This document shows, piece after piece, positions 36,401-48,095 of a stretch of DNA of 64,000 nt (positions are counted from its first letter, which is position 1; each line of letters begins with the position of its first letter). Source of the DNA: Taenia hydatigena (taxonomy: Eukaryota > Platyhelminthes > Cestoda > Cyclophyllidea > Taeniidae); the NCBI GenBank assembly GCA_036345935.2, contig JADWOT020000001.1:15988828-16052827 (forward strand), read 5' to 3'. The position numbers and the translations under genes were made by a program. The notes under the pieces were generated by a model. The model made no database searches. It was not told where the DNA came from and saw nothing but the letters and a program-made list of their open reading frames with translations.

Positions 36401-37300
36401 CTACAGAACATCGTACGGTAGCGGTTTAGGAGACATTACAAAGGCGTCAAAGCAACAAAATATGGGTTCTTATATTAAATTATTGAATATGAAGCGAAAA
36501 AAACATTGGTAACTGTCATGCGAATGTACTTCTGAAGTAGTACCATTGAATGAATGCCGAAAAACTACTATTTTTATAATCTGGTGAGAGATGTGACTGT
36601 AAGGTTAGTAGGAGCCCCATAAAAGGGCAATCAACTCAATTAGTTAGGTGGACACAAAGCTTAAAGAGAGCTCTAACACTGTTAGTGCATGGTGGCAAAT
36701 AAGTGAAGACAACCACCTACCACCGGGATCGGTGGAGTCTGTGATAATGACATCATACTTCTCCCCCTTAATCGCGTGCTCCTTCAGAAAAGCGAAGCCA
36801 TCGGCAACATGAACGGAGACCTTGGGGTGGTCCAGGCCCGACGCGGTAAAGGGAAGATACTTGCGAGACAGATCGAGCACCATACTATCGATCTCTACGA
36901 GGTCGACGTGTTGCACACACTGATGCCGAACGACCTCCCTTGCGACACCACCGTCACCACCACCGATGATTAGAACGCGGCGCGGGTTAGGATGCACGCT
37001 CAGAGGGATGTGAGCAATCATCTCCTGGTAAAAAGCCTCATCCCTTTCGGTCAGCTGGGTACATCCATCAAGTACCAGGACGCGTCCGTATGTCGCACTG
37101 AAAATAAAGTGGTGATAACTAGTCTCACTTATTAAAATTAAGCAGCAATAAGTAGAATGGAAAATGAACCTTTCGAAGATGAGAACATCCTGAAACTCGG
37201 ATTTACCCTTGAATAAGACCTCATTGACCTCAAGGCTGAGGGCCTGACCGGGGGAACCAGAGTACACTTCAGAAAACCACCCCTTCAATGTGGAATTCAT
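33441..37300 (-). CDS. SRM: Spermidine synthase, probably disrupted by in-frame stop
   Basis: Spermidine synthase transfers aminopropyl from decarboxylated AdoMet to putrescine in the cytosol. Five minus-strand exons: 37300-37170, 37097-36721, 35235-35152, 33777-33632 and 33545-33441. Phases agree throughout (0/2, 2/1, 1/1, 1/0, 0/0), giving 281 codons against about 300 for animal enzymes; the last few residues are missing. Exons 1-3 are well conserved: WFSE, SPGQ, QDVLIFE, YGRVLVLDG, the AdoMet loop IIGGGDGGV, VEIDSMVLDLSRK, DGFAFL and the catalytic DSTDPGG. Exon 4 begins with TAA (33773-33775), replacing the conserved Glu of QGE; the usual Trp is Phe, and the SGxIGF polyamine loop reads SGHSGN. 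No alternative splice in the right phase removes the stop. Introns are 72, 1485, 1374 and 86 nt. Homology is certain; whether the gene is dead or truncated is inference. Confidence 0.9.
33776..34009 (-). other. Open frame inside spermidine synthase intron 3
   Basis: A 78-codon stop-free stretch directly abuts exon 4 in the exon's own frame and ends at the same TAA. It includes a protein-like run (EGELEAFAF, YFGVRNIEIP). It has no match to spermidine synthase and no recognised family. A CTCTCATGCAG acceptor-like site lies inside it. It may be chance or an unrecognised exon. Confidence 0.2.
34477..34560 (-). repeat. tRNA-like / possible SINE head
   Basis: On the minus strand, TCAGCCA and CGGCTGT can form a 5-bp acceptor-like stem. 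TGGTGGTAAGATGG resembles a pol III A box, and GGTTTAAATCC differs by two bases from a B box. The A-to-B spacing is too short and the anticodon arm is missing, so this is not a working tRNA. A degraded tRNA-derived element is possible. It lies in intron 3 of the spermidine synthase gene. Confidence 0.25.
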
Positions 37301-37309
37301 GGTACGGCG

Positions 37310-37340
37310 CTAAAGCTAACAAAAGGAAAAGGGCTCGGAA
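37310..37340 (-). promoter_or_regulatory. Splice acceptor just upstream of the spermidine synthase ATG
   Basis: A pyrimidine-rich run ending CTTTTGTTAGCTTTAG sits 9 bases before the ATG at 37300. It could be the acceptor of a 5'UTR intron or, since tapeworms trans-splice a leader onto many mRNAs, a spliced-leader addition site. It also supports the chosen start. Confidence 0.5.
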
Positions 37341-40300
37341 TTTTTGTGCACAAGACTCGATAGGAAATGCTTAATGCGTGCATCGACTTATAAAATACCG
37401 AAAACTTGGTTAGAATAAGGACTTTTCGTTTCTGAATGATATAATGGTACGGAATACCGCAGCGAAACTAGGTTTAAAATCGACATGGACCTACTAATGA
37501 AAATAACCAAGAGAGTTAAAAATGGCAAGTGGATCGCAAATAATGCAAAAAAGTCACAATTTCAGCGACAAACACCATGTCAAACGTGTGCCGCATCAAA
37601 GTAAATGGTGATGCAATCAAGGTGTGACAACAACAACACAATAAGAACTTGGCAGCAATACAGTCGTGATGTTTCGTGAGTGACGAAGTCAGAAAGACAC
37701 GCTCATATCACCTCTAAGAAAACACGAGCAGCAAATAGGTTGCTGCTGATAAGGGCGGACATATCTGGATAAAAGTAGGCAAACAAAGCTTTAAACCTTT
37801 AGACGTGCTCGAGTATGAGTTGCATTTAACGTAAAATGACCCAATGCTTTGTTACGCTTGGAAATACACGCCACTAGCCCAACGAGTCTCGTATTTTCAA
37901 ATCGCATCATCAATTCTGCAATGCTTCTATCAATTGTTTGGTCCCGGTACTAGACCTTCACATTACACGTAGACAGATTTTAAGTCAAATATGAATAAGG
38001 AGGGTGACGAAGCGGTTACACTGATGAATTACATGCCGTTTTGCAAAGCAATAAATTCCAAACTGTGGTGACATATTCGTATGATGGGGATGTACATAGA
38101 AAAACAGAAAACAGAAGATCGGCACAGAATATGGAACGGTACATCAACAAGACCTCGTAAGATTCATCAACTATACTAATGTGGGACACCCAGATTTAAC
38201 CTACCATGGTAAGCAGCGAAAGTGAAGGGTTTAAGACGGTGCTAACGGTGCATCATGAAAAGGGTGAATTGAGCCTTAAAAAGGCTGGCATCAGCAAAGC
38301 AAGAATTCATTAACTACGTGGACAAGACATTTACCTCACAATAATCCCAAAACATCCATGCATAAATTGCCACCCAAAAATGTCCCATTGACAGGTGGCC
38401 ATAAGAGTATAACAAATGAAGACCAGTGAAACAAGGTGGCGTTAAATAAAGGCTGCTTTCATCTAAATCAGCCACCTGGAAGTGACAAACTAACCATCAT
38501 TATCCTGTTTTACTAAAATCAGAACAACTTATTTCCTATGGAATAAACAATGAAGCACATAACGAAAACAGGGCAAAACTTGCCAACACGAGCACACCAC
38601 GCGCTGACGTGGCATTCAGAAAGCGCGCTTGGTAGGCTAGAAGGTCAAATCAGAGTTTTTAGTATGATTGTATAGGCGAAATATTATGGCCATTTCAATA
38701 AAATGACTTTTATTTTATATGCCATATTATGCGATGAAATTAGTGCGTTGCAGTTGCAAAACTGGATTAGCAGTGAGTTACACTGAAATCAACTTAGTGA
38801 CTAGGGCTTTTTAGTAATTAAAGTTAATATTTGATTTATGGCCAATACAAGTGGTTTTTATTTCATAAAAATAACAATAGGTAAATGTGCTTGTGTGGTT
38901 ACTTGGACTACGTACTCAAGGGATGCAAAGGGATGGTAGAAAAACCGAATTTATCGACGTACATTTCTGCGCATATAAGTGTGCATGCAGACAATGTATG
39001 TGTGCACTGTATGTGTGTATAGGTAAGTGGGTGTGTGTGTCTATTGTTTAAGAAGCAGGCAAATCTGTTAAAAATGACTACGCACTTGCACAGCGATGCA
39101 TCAACAACGGAGTGCTGTACTTCACCCAAAAATAAGTTCAAGAAATTAACAAGGTATTTGGTTTGTTGCAAATTCAATCCTGCGCAATGCTTGCATCGTT
39201 GCTAGTGTGTTACAAGTTGCGGTCAGCTTTGAAGGCCTCAGTAACCGATAGGAATCATGTCCACTGCGCAAAAGTTGAGAACCTCACACCACTGTAGGAT
39301 GTCTGGAACCCTAGTTTTGCCGTTCAGAAAAAGAATCTGTGTCCAGTCACTACATCTTTTCATAGCTCATTAAGCTCAGCTAACGAACGAAAGGTGAAGA
39401 GGCATAGGAAAACACAACAACACCTCACAATCTAGAAACCAACCTTGAAAGTGCGCGAACACAACAGTAATGGATGAGGAACAGATATTTCTCCTCACTC
39501 TTATAAATGTCAGAATTTGCCAACACTAAAGTGTTTCGAGTGAGTACTGCATTCTTTGCAGCGTAATAAAGTGCAAATGAATGAAAGCTAATTGTCAGAC
39601 ATCAAAGATGGTTTTAAAACCACTCATGAATCATTCTAGGTGGTGCAAAACATCGCACAACTGGCGGCAAAAAAGTCATTCAAGTGTAGCAGCTCCAAGG
39701 GAATGCAAAGGAAGAACAGATAATGCAGAAGAGTGAACTGTGGAGAGGAAGGGTAGTACGAATGCGAAAGCTTATCGGTTAACTGACTTGGCAGAAACGG
39801 CGACAAAAGCAGCAGGTTAATGTGCTGACATTCGGAGCGGTCAGTGTGTTACGTAGGCATTATTATTATTGCCAAGTTGAGAATAAATTAAACATATAGA
39901 GCAAATGCCGTGGGTGCTTAGACAAGCCATCTTCATGGTCTACGACCTGTTATTTGGCCAGCTTTGATGACATGTTGGCATGGCGAGGTGGCGGTGTGAC
40001 CCATGCTACTCTACACCCTTCATCCAACCACGCAGGTCAAGGTATCCTCCAGCCACACAGTGACATCTGAGTTGATTGTATCAACAGTTGTTTTAAAATG
40101 TTTCTCAAGATAAGATTACGTAGAGTCTAGTGCGAGGATTTGTCTTTTACAGTGCCTACCCAATGAAACTCGAAAATTCCTCTCACGAAGAGTGTTGCGT
40201 AATTCTAGCAAACGACAGTTCTACCACCAAAATCACTTCCATCATGACCAAAATATACTATTATATACATAATAGAATTGAATAGACCATTCATTGCGTA

Positions 40301-40863
40301 AAGGTAATTATTGCGATTTAATCCACTTGACCATGTATTTTAGCTCATTAAGAGTAGCGATGGGAGGTGTGCAGATAGTTTAGGATCAGGAGCCAGTTTG
40401 TACAACAGGAAAGCCCATCCAATCAACCGTAGGTGGGGTAGAGAATGCAAGCACTACTGCCCACAGCGTTCATGCCTCTGTCCAGTCACAGGCACATTTT
40501 AACCGAGGTCTCCCATTACACTTGTGATTGCTTGTTGAATTGCTTGTTTGCTCCTACTTATGTCGCCACGATTGAGTGTCTCACCGTTAGTCGTTGTATG
40601 CGTAGATTCGGCTTTCTCTATTTCTCGATTGCAGTCCTCGTTGACATGGTCGTGCAATGATCAGAGGGAAGCATTTGCACGCCTGGGCGTGTACTCCGGC
40701 CTTGCAGAAAAATAAGCCTTGCAAAGATGTGATTCAGAGTATAATTAATAAAATATGAAAAGTTTATGCCGCTTACTGGCTATCAATGATCAGTAGGCTA
40801 CTAATGCAAACAGGTCGAGGTGATGATTCAAAGTGCTGCCTTCATTCCACTTGAGTATGAGTC
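37341..40863. other. No recognisable gene
   Basis: Short frames only. A TG-rich patch at 38985-39045 is low-complexity. No promoter element for the spermidine synthase gene can be singled out. Confidence 0.5.
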
Positions 40864-41785
40864 GTTGCCAGTCAGTTACTGAAGAATGGTCAGTAGCTGT
40901 ACACATGGGGCGTCCACGGCAAAGTGTGGATGAAGTGCGACAGACGGGTGTGCTTGATTTACCTTGTTCTGTGCAGAAGTGTAGGGACAAATGACATGGA
41001 AAATGTGCTAAATATTTGCCGTCCAAAGAAGCCTTGATGACCTTGTCGGAGTAGTCAATGCATCCAACCTGCCACCTTCAAATTGCCCTCACAATCTTTA
41101 GATCTGCATTCTCCAGTAAACGCATTATTTCTCCTCCCTTCTGCTACCCAACTTTCTCCATGCTCAGTGGAGTAATGCGCATGACTTAATGCATTGAAAG
41201 GAGCAGAGATTAGGTCAGAGAAGGCCTTTGACATTGTGCTTCGCTAAGTGCAGCGTGACTGAAACGTTTTTGATTACAGGATTGAAGTAGTGGTGCGTTC
41301 ACTAACCTGTCTAATTAGGCGATGAGGATAAGAAGCCTGATGGCCGACCATGGCTTCTGGCAGACGCTGCTCGTGTATGCATTTTCACCGCGAAGCTCCA
41401 CCTCCTTCGTGCATCATGCTACACTCTCCTACTGTAAAAAGTATAGTCCGTGGGGCATGACAAGTTGACTTGCTACCTGAGTAATGACAGCGAAATCATG
41501 CTTGCAAAGTCTTGGATTGCGAGAATTCGAATTAGTGATCAAAGTCTCGTGACTACACAGAGTAATGTTGTTTGGGTGGTATGCATGATAAGCAAGTGGA
41601 AAAACAGCATGATATCCATCCCACACTTAGTCACTGTCTGACCAACGAATAGCTTCCGAATTGTGTTATGCTTCGGGGCTCGAGGGGAATGCTCCTGCTC
41701 CGCAGTGTCTGCATTGGTTTTTGATAAAGATAAGCAAAGCCAGTGGGCACTCTTGAACATCTTCAAGGTAATCGAACTGTAGCCC
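40864..41785 (+). repeat. Dispersed repeat D, copy 1
   Basis: It recurs in the same orientation at 47330-48095. Anchors are TTACTGAAG.ATGGTCAGTAG at the left, GGCTTCT.GCAGACGCTGC in the middle and GTTGTTTGGGTGGTA near the right. It is more diverged than B. Frames on the minus strand show some shared residues, but frameshifts prevent a protein call. Confidence 0.6.
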
Positions 41786-44700
41786 TTCATGGATGACTGC
41801 AAGAAATCCTAGCTGATGTCAAATCAACTCGTCCATGTCGCTATCTACCCACCGCCTTCCATCACCTTGAACTCACTTGACACGGATCATCTTCACTCTT
41901 CGCCAGGGTAAGAAAATGGCAACATGATTGTTATGGACGCACCTCTAGATCGGTTGTAGGAGTGGCCTCCGTTAGATTACGTTGAAATTTATCTGTAGCC
42001 TGCTTTGCGCGCAATAACAAATCTTGAAATTAACTAAACGAAATCTGAGGCAGATGGATCCCATATCCCTATAAGGTCGGCTTTATATCAGATAGCATGC
42101 AGCAGTCCCTAGATATCCATTAACAGTCATTTGACCATTCAGATCCTGCCTGTTCACCCTCTTTTGAATGATTTCAAAGGCAATCCTTTGTGAACGCCCT
42201 CCTGATTTATTTACTAGCTCATCCCATCAACGTAGGTGGCATTGTGCCTCACCATAACACTTTGATCTCTAATGCCCGTCCAGCCGTATGATAGAATAGC
42301 CCACATCGCCATCCCACTAAGTTGGTGAGCCATCTGTGGTATCCATCTATCATACCAATGGTAGAACGCAACTTTGAGCTATCGACGCACATAAGTTATA
42401 AGCTTCAGGCATTGCAACAAAACCAACTTAGTCGTCCTCACCGTGACAATAGCTTGTAGCTTTCTAATCATGCATCGATCCTTGTCCATTCCAGCAAACA
42501 ATCTCCCGCATTGAATTATGCCTTTGTTAAATCCGTTACCTCGGAGTTTCTACAATCGAGGTGGATAGTGGATGACAAGTTTTGTAATAGCTCCCTTTTT
42601 TGAAGATCATTTAATTTCGCGATAGATATTTCTGCAACATTTCGAAAGTATTCAAAAGGACACCTTCTTCTCGAAAACAGGCGCAGCTAGTCAAGCACTC
42701 GGAAGCACATCGCATTGTCGCAAGTTGTGGTCGTCTCACCTTGACTCGAGACAATCCTAGCCAGGATAGGTCACATGACTCGAATGTGAAATAACTATAA
42801 GCGGACTAGTTTTTTGCTGATATCTAGAGGTAAATCGTATGCCAAAAGTGTGACATTCCAGCTCACGCCTCCCTAAGAGCATCCTTGCAATACATTGGAC
42901 TTTCGTCACTTACTTTGTTTCACGAAAAATACATCTTTGGTCATGTTAGCATGGACAGATTCGTGTCAACTTGCTGCGCGATGGATAAGTCTGCTCTGAT
43001 CAAGATGCACTTAGTAATTAGCTTGGCGTGAGCGAGTGCTTGGTTTCGATGAGAGTCGTTAAATTCGCGTAGATGCAAAAATGGGGTGGCAACTACTCTG
43101 TCAGCGCTATCAGAGTCAAGGCTACACGTGCTTACGCAAACATCTGCAAGGGCACGCCGTGTTGTCGGTTGTTTCAATAGGGTTGTTGGAAAACAGGAAA
43201 CACAGGCATCTTATTGCTCTCCCAAGCTGATAAAACTGTGAAAAAACCAACTCACACCCGACTGTCTGGACTGAAGCGACTTCCTCATGATGCCAAATAA
43301 CTTGAGGCCAAGTCTGTTCGTGCTTCAGCAAAGTGTTGAGGTAAAAGTAGCACCTGGAATATTTCTCCAAGGCGAACTAAAAGGGCTGCTTTGTCGACAT
43401 GCAAAGCAGCTGAGGATGGGAGGGTCCACCGACGCGACTCAGATGTTGGGAGCCATTGCGCAGACGGGGACTGAAATAGGGGTTGGTAGAACCTATGAAA
43501 ATAAAGGAGGAATGTTAGTGTGGCTAAAGACCGAATTTGAGCATTAAACGCAGCTACTGCTCCAGACTTTTCCTCTTTGAATTTAATGACGTTTGTTGTG
43601 AGATAAACCAAGGTTTTAAGTCTACACAAAGTTACTCAGCTCTTCCTATTCAAACAAAGTAGCAGTTCCTTTGATCCAGTAAAATAGCACCTTTGTCTAC
43701 AAATGGACGTCATTATTTAAGAGACGTCGTTAGGCAATAGCGAGGCGATAAGTGAAAGGCAAATCATCGCAGTCAATGTGAGGCTGATCAGTTACTGCAG
43801 CTGGTGCATGCTACAGAAAGGAGGCATTCGTATGATAAATGGCTTGTAAAACACTCGGCTAAAGAGCAGCTGCAATGCGATGAGGAGGCTAGTAAAGTTA
43901 GAGGTTCACATACTAGCAGACGTCCACTGTTGCATACGACATGCCGAAATTGCCATGCAAATCCCATTGCCAATTTAAGTGACAATTTTGCTTTGCAATG
44001 CCACTTCCTCTCGCGTTGACTCAACTCTTTCCAAGTGGATGGCTTATTTGACAAAAAGTGTGCAAACGAAAAAGTAGCCTGTAAATTTCACTTAACGATG
44101 GATGGGGTGAGATACAACTTCCTTTGCAAACCTAATGAACTGATGCATAGAGCAATTATTGAGACGATGGAGCTCTTTTTGGCCCCTTGTGGACACCATG
44201 GCCTTCTCCTTAATCTTTAGATGGCTCGTAATGTGAATCCCTTCAATGCACACCACAGCTGTCCCCAGACGCCTGCACACTAGCTACGGCCGGCCACAAA
44301 GCTTTTGCTATTGTGAGGACAGCATGCGTTAACGCGTGACCCGAGTAGCTTCAATCGTCTCTCGACCGCCAAGTGCTGACGTATCTCCCATGCGATGGCT
44401 GCACGGATGTCGTACCTTCCAAATCATTTGATGGTCAGTGGGGAGGAAAGAGTAAGAGTTCGTCCAGATGAGCCATCAGATTTCATGTTGTGGTTATCGC
44501 TCGGGGTAGATCAGTGTTTTAAATACTGAGGCGGTGAGTGGTTAATGTTTAGAGGGAAGTTCAAATGTAATTCGCTTTGCTGTTAAACGAGAGACACCTT
44601 ACTGTTATGTGAAAGGATCCTACTGGTCCCATTTATGGGAGCATTACTTTCATCCTTACAGCAAGAACACTATCCTTCCTAATTTCCAACTTACGCCTCC

Positions 44701-47329
44701 AAGCTTTTCTTTTTGCCCCTAGTTGCAAGTACATGATTTACTTTCGGCAAATCTGAGTTGCATATGCTACTTATTTCCATATTAGGCTTTAACTAGCAAA
44801 GATGTTTCAGCAACTTTCTTTAGTGACTCATTAAATTGGGTTGCTTACCACCTCGATCACCCTTTCTCTGATGTACCTTGATGTTCCTTCAGTTGGTTTG
44901 AGCTAAGGACGTTTCATTTGTTGTTCGGATGTTACGTTGATCACCATTGTTGTAGTAGAAGTAGTGCAAGCGTTGTTTCTGGTCCTGCATCACCCAATGT
45001 GTGTGGCGTTGAATGCGGCTAAAAGTCAAGATGCTTCCTCTTTTCCCTCCATCTCTTGCATTCAGTTTTGCTACTGCAATTTGTGGCTTGCAATGCATTT
45101 GGCTAGTATTATCCCAACTCCACGGATTCGCGGAAATGACGACAAAATTAGTAGCAATTTAAGGCAAGAAATCGCATCCTTGGCGTGGTTAAATGTTACT
45201 GGCATGGTTTAGAATCCTCGTTGGACGGCTGATGTACACAGTCAGCCATTGCAAGGTGGGTGGTGCTGCATGGAAAACACTCACAAAATAATTGCGCCAG
45301 CCATTAACATTTCCATGCTTCCAAAAAGATATCGAAACGCCACTCCGCTGTTCCCCTTTTATTCACTTCACTAGGGCTTGAGTATCATCCAGCTTGATAA
45401 CAAAGATGGGGGTAGGAGATGGGAGTGGTCCAGACATTTGTTGTATCCTTCGTTCCTCGCTAGACCGCTGGCCTCAAATGACGACTGTTAGAGCAGGCTG
45501 TCAAATGCCTAATCATCGTAGTCTTGGTTAATCCTCATGAAGGGTCTATGAATAGCTGGACGATGGCTGTTGGCTGTGGTCACTTCTGTACTCCAGTTAC
45601 AAATCAATGTGACTTCAGGTTCTGCACCCCAAAAATCGCTTAACACTTAGGTGAATAAGGTCAGCACTAGAGTTTAAACGATGTAGTTCTCGACGCTTGC
45701 AAGCTCACCTACTCAAATGAGAAGGAAATCATGCTAAAACTTCTGCAGTCGAATGGTGGATTGGTTGGGAGGAAGTAGTTGTTGAAGGCATGCGAAACGT
45801 GCTCCATGCTCAGTATGTGGGTTCGTTCTACCCTACCGAGAAGATGAACATGACATGTTGGATGACTGTGGCATTTGCTATCTCGTCAAAAAATTTTGTT
45901 TTACCTTAGTTTTTCACTCCCCGCAACTTCGTTTAGTAGGACTTAGTTTAGTTAACACCAATTCATATATGCTTCGGGTAGGAGCAAGACCAATCGAAGC
46001 AGCATTGAGCTGCGTGCCGGCAATGAGATTTTTGTCCAAATGTGAGGAAGGTGACTTAACACATTTGAGATGTTGGAGATTTGGTACTGATTGAGCCATT
46101 TTGTCATGCAGAAGGGGATTTCGGGAAGCGAATTGACCAGTGGACCTTGAAGGTGGCGTGAAACGTGAGCTGAACTCTGCTAGGCATAACCTGGGGCTGC
46201 TTCGATGGGTTAAGCGTGGTCATTGCTTCTGCATGTGATGCTGTGACCTGCGTGGACTCTCACCTCCGAATCGGTGGAAGCAGGGGAGAGTATTGCGCTT
46301 TTAAAAGAAGAAGAAGATGAAGAGAGGACATATGGTGGTACCGAGTTGAGTGAGCTCCTATGTCTCTAATGGAAAGGCTCAACTTCCACCTGTCTTCGTC
46401 CGTGCATGATCACATTTATTTTCCCTGGATGAATATTTCAAAGCTGATAGCATAACGGCAATCGCTTCAACCATTAGACCTTAGACTGGCTACAAGCTGG
46501 CCATCGAAATCAAGATCTGCGTGTGACGTTGAATTGTGCCCTACACTTGAACTAGCACATTCAAAGGTTTAATCAGAGTCGTGAAGCAGATGCAAATGAT
46601 TCGCAACCAAATTGTTTGACTGTATTTGCACCAAAAATCACTAAATGACCCTTCCTATTAACTGGATAGTAACATCTGCTTTAGGCGCCTTCCACCCTAC
46701 AACAGGCCAATTTTAATGTACTCTACAGTTTCAAAACGAGTTATTGTTAAATTGTTTCCGCTTAGAATACAAACCATGGACTTCGTATGCATCCGCCACA
46801 CGACTTTAAGCGCCACCAATCCTTGCCATTGAGCACGCTTGCTGCAGTCTTTTCATTCTGGTCACATCCATCTTGTTTTAAATGAGCTACTTCATAATCA
46901 GCATTATAGAACCCACCTGCTCTCAATTCTTTCCTAAAATCAAGGTGACCTTGTGCAAAATATGTATATTGCTGTGAATAGTAAATGCAGATGGATGTTT
47001 AGAAGGGACACTTATTCACCCAGCGCTCTCGAACATTCTAGCTGATAGCGGAACCATGTGTGAGCTGAGCAAATTCTTCTAATGAAAAAATTACTATAGT
47101 TTAAAGGAGGAAGAGTCTTGGTCCGGGACGGATAAAAAATTGCAACTTCGTTTTCGTATTTTAGGAACAAGAACTTCGGCTATTTATTTGACGCCCGAAT
47201 CGCAAACACAATGGCACCTCACTGGTGAGGTGTTGTTAGGAGGCTAACAACGCTGCCCCCAAATTCCAACCATTCGCAAGCCTCAAATGATCAGGTCTTC
47301 CCTTCTTCTTCAATTGTTTGCGTGTCGTA
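41786..47329. other. No recognisable gene
   Basis: More than 5 kb with no family-recognisable frame. Overlapping frames around 42941-43629 and 43788-44280 on both strands compete with each other and lack splice support. Several TGAG/GTAAG-like donors occur without open exons beside them. Confidence 0.45.
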
Positions 47330-48095
47330 GCAACTCTCTTACTGAAGCATGGTCAGTAGCAGCCCACCTTACGCGTAAGTCTACAGCGAGGGAAGGATGA
47401 AATGCGACAGAATGTTAATGAGTCTAGTTTATCATGCTCAGTGTAAAGGTGTGAGAGTAAGAATATTTGTCGCAGCTGCGAGTATATTCTAGACCCGGTT
47501 TTCTGATAAATGATACAGAAATTGTGTTAAATTTTTACCTGCCCAAGAGAGAAGTGACAGTGAGTCCACTAACGTGCTTAATTGGATAATGCGAATGGGA
47601 GGCGCTAAATAGATGCAGGTGAGCCTCGTGGCCAGCTGTGGCTTCTAGCAGACGCTGCGCATGTAGTCGTTTGCATTGCAAAGCTCCTCCTTCTCTTCCG
47701 TGTATCATGCCACATTTTCATACAGTGACAAGCATGGCCAAAGGGTTTTATGTGTAAGTTCATCATCCCAGTACTTGCACCAAATTGCACAATCTCAAGG
47801 TCTTGGATTGCTATAAAATTAGGGAGAGACTGAGCCAGTAGGCATATGACACAGATGCTATATGGCGCACACTGTATTTTACTGCAATAAAACTTAGAGG
47901 AAAGTTGTTTGGGTGGTAGGCATGGTGGGTAAGTTATAAAGGAGGGTGTCAATGAAACCTACAGTTTGAATTATGTTATAGATGAGATAGCCAGGTGAGA
48001 GCTCCTTCTCTGCCATGTCTGCATTCCTTCCCCTAAGATTAGGCAAAACCAGGAGCCACTTGTGTTCTAGATGAATCCCTTTGAATTATGCTATT
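47330..48095 (+). repeat. Dispersed repeat D, copy 2
   Basis: The shorter counterpart of 40864-41785, same orientation, 5.5 kb apart. Confidence 0.6.

Noticed and set aside
36776..36973. 65-codon plus-strand frame
   Set aside because: Antisense of spermidine synthase exon 2.
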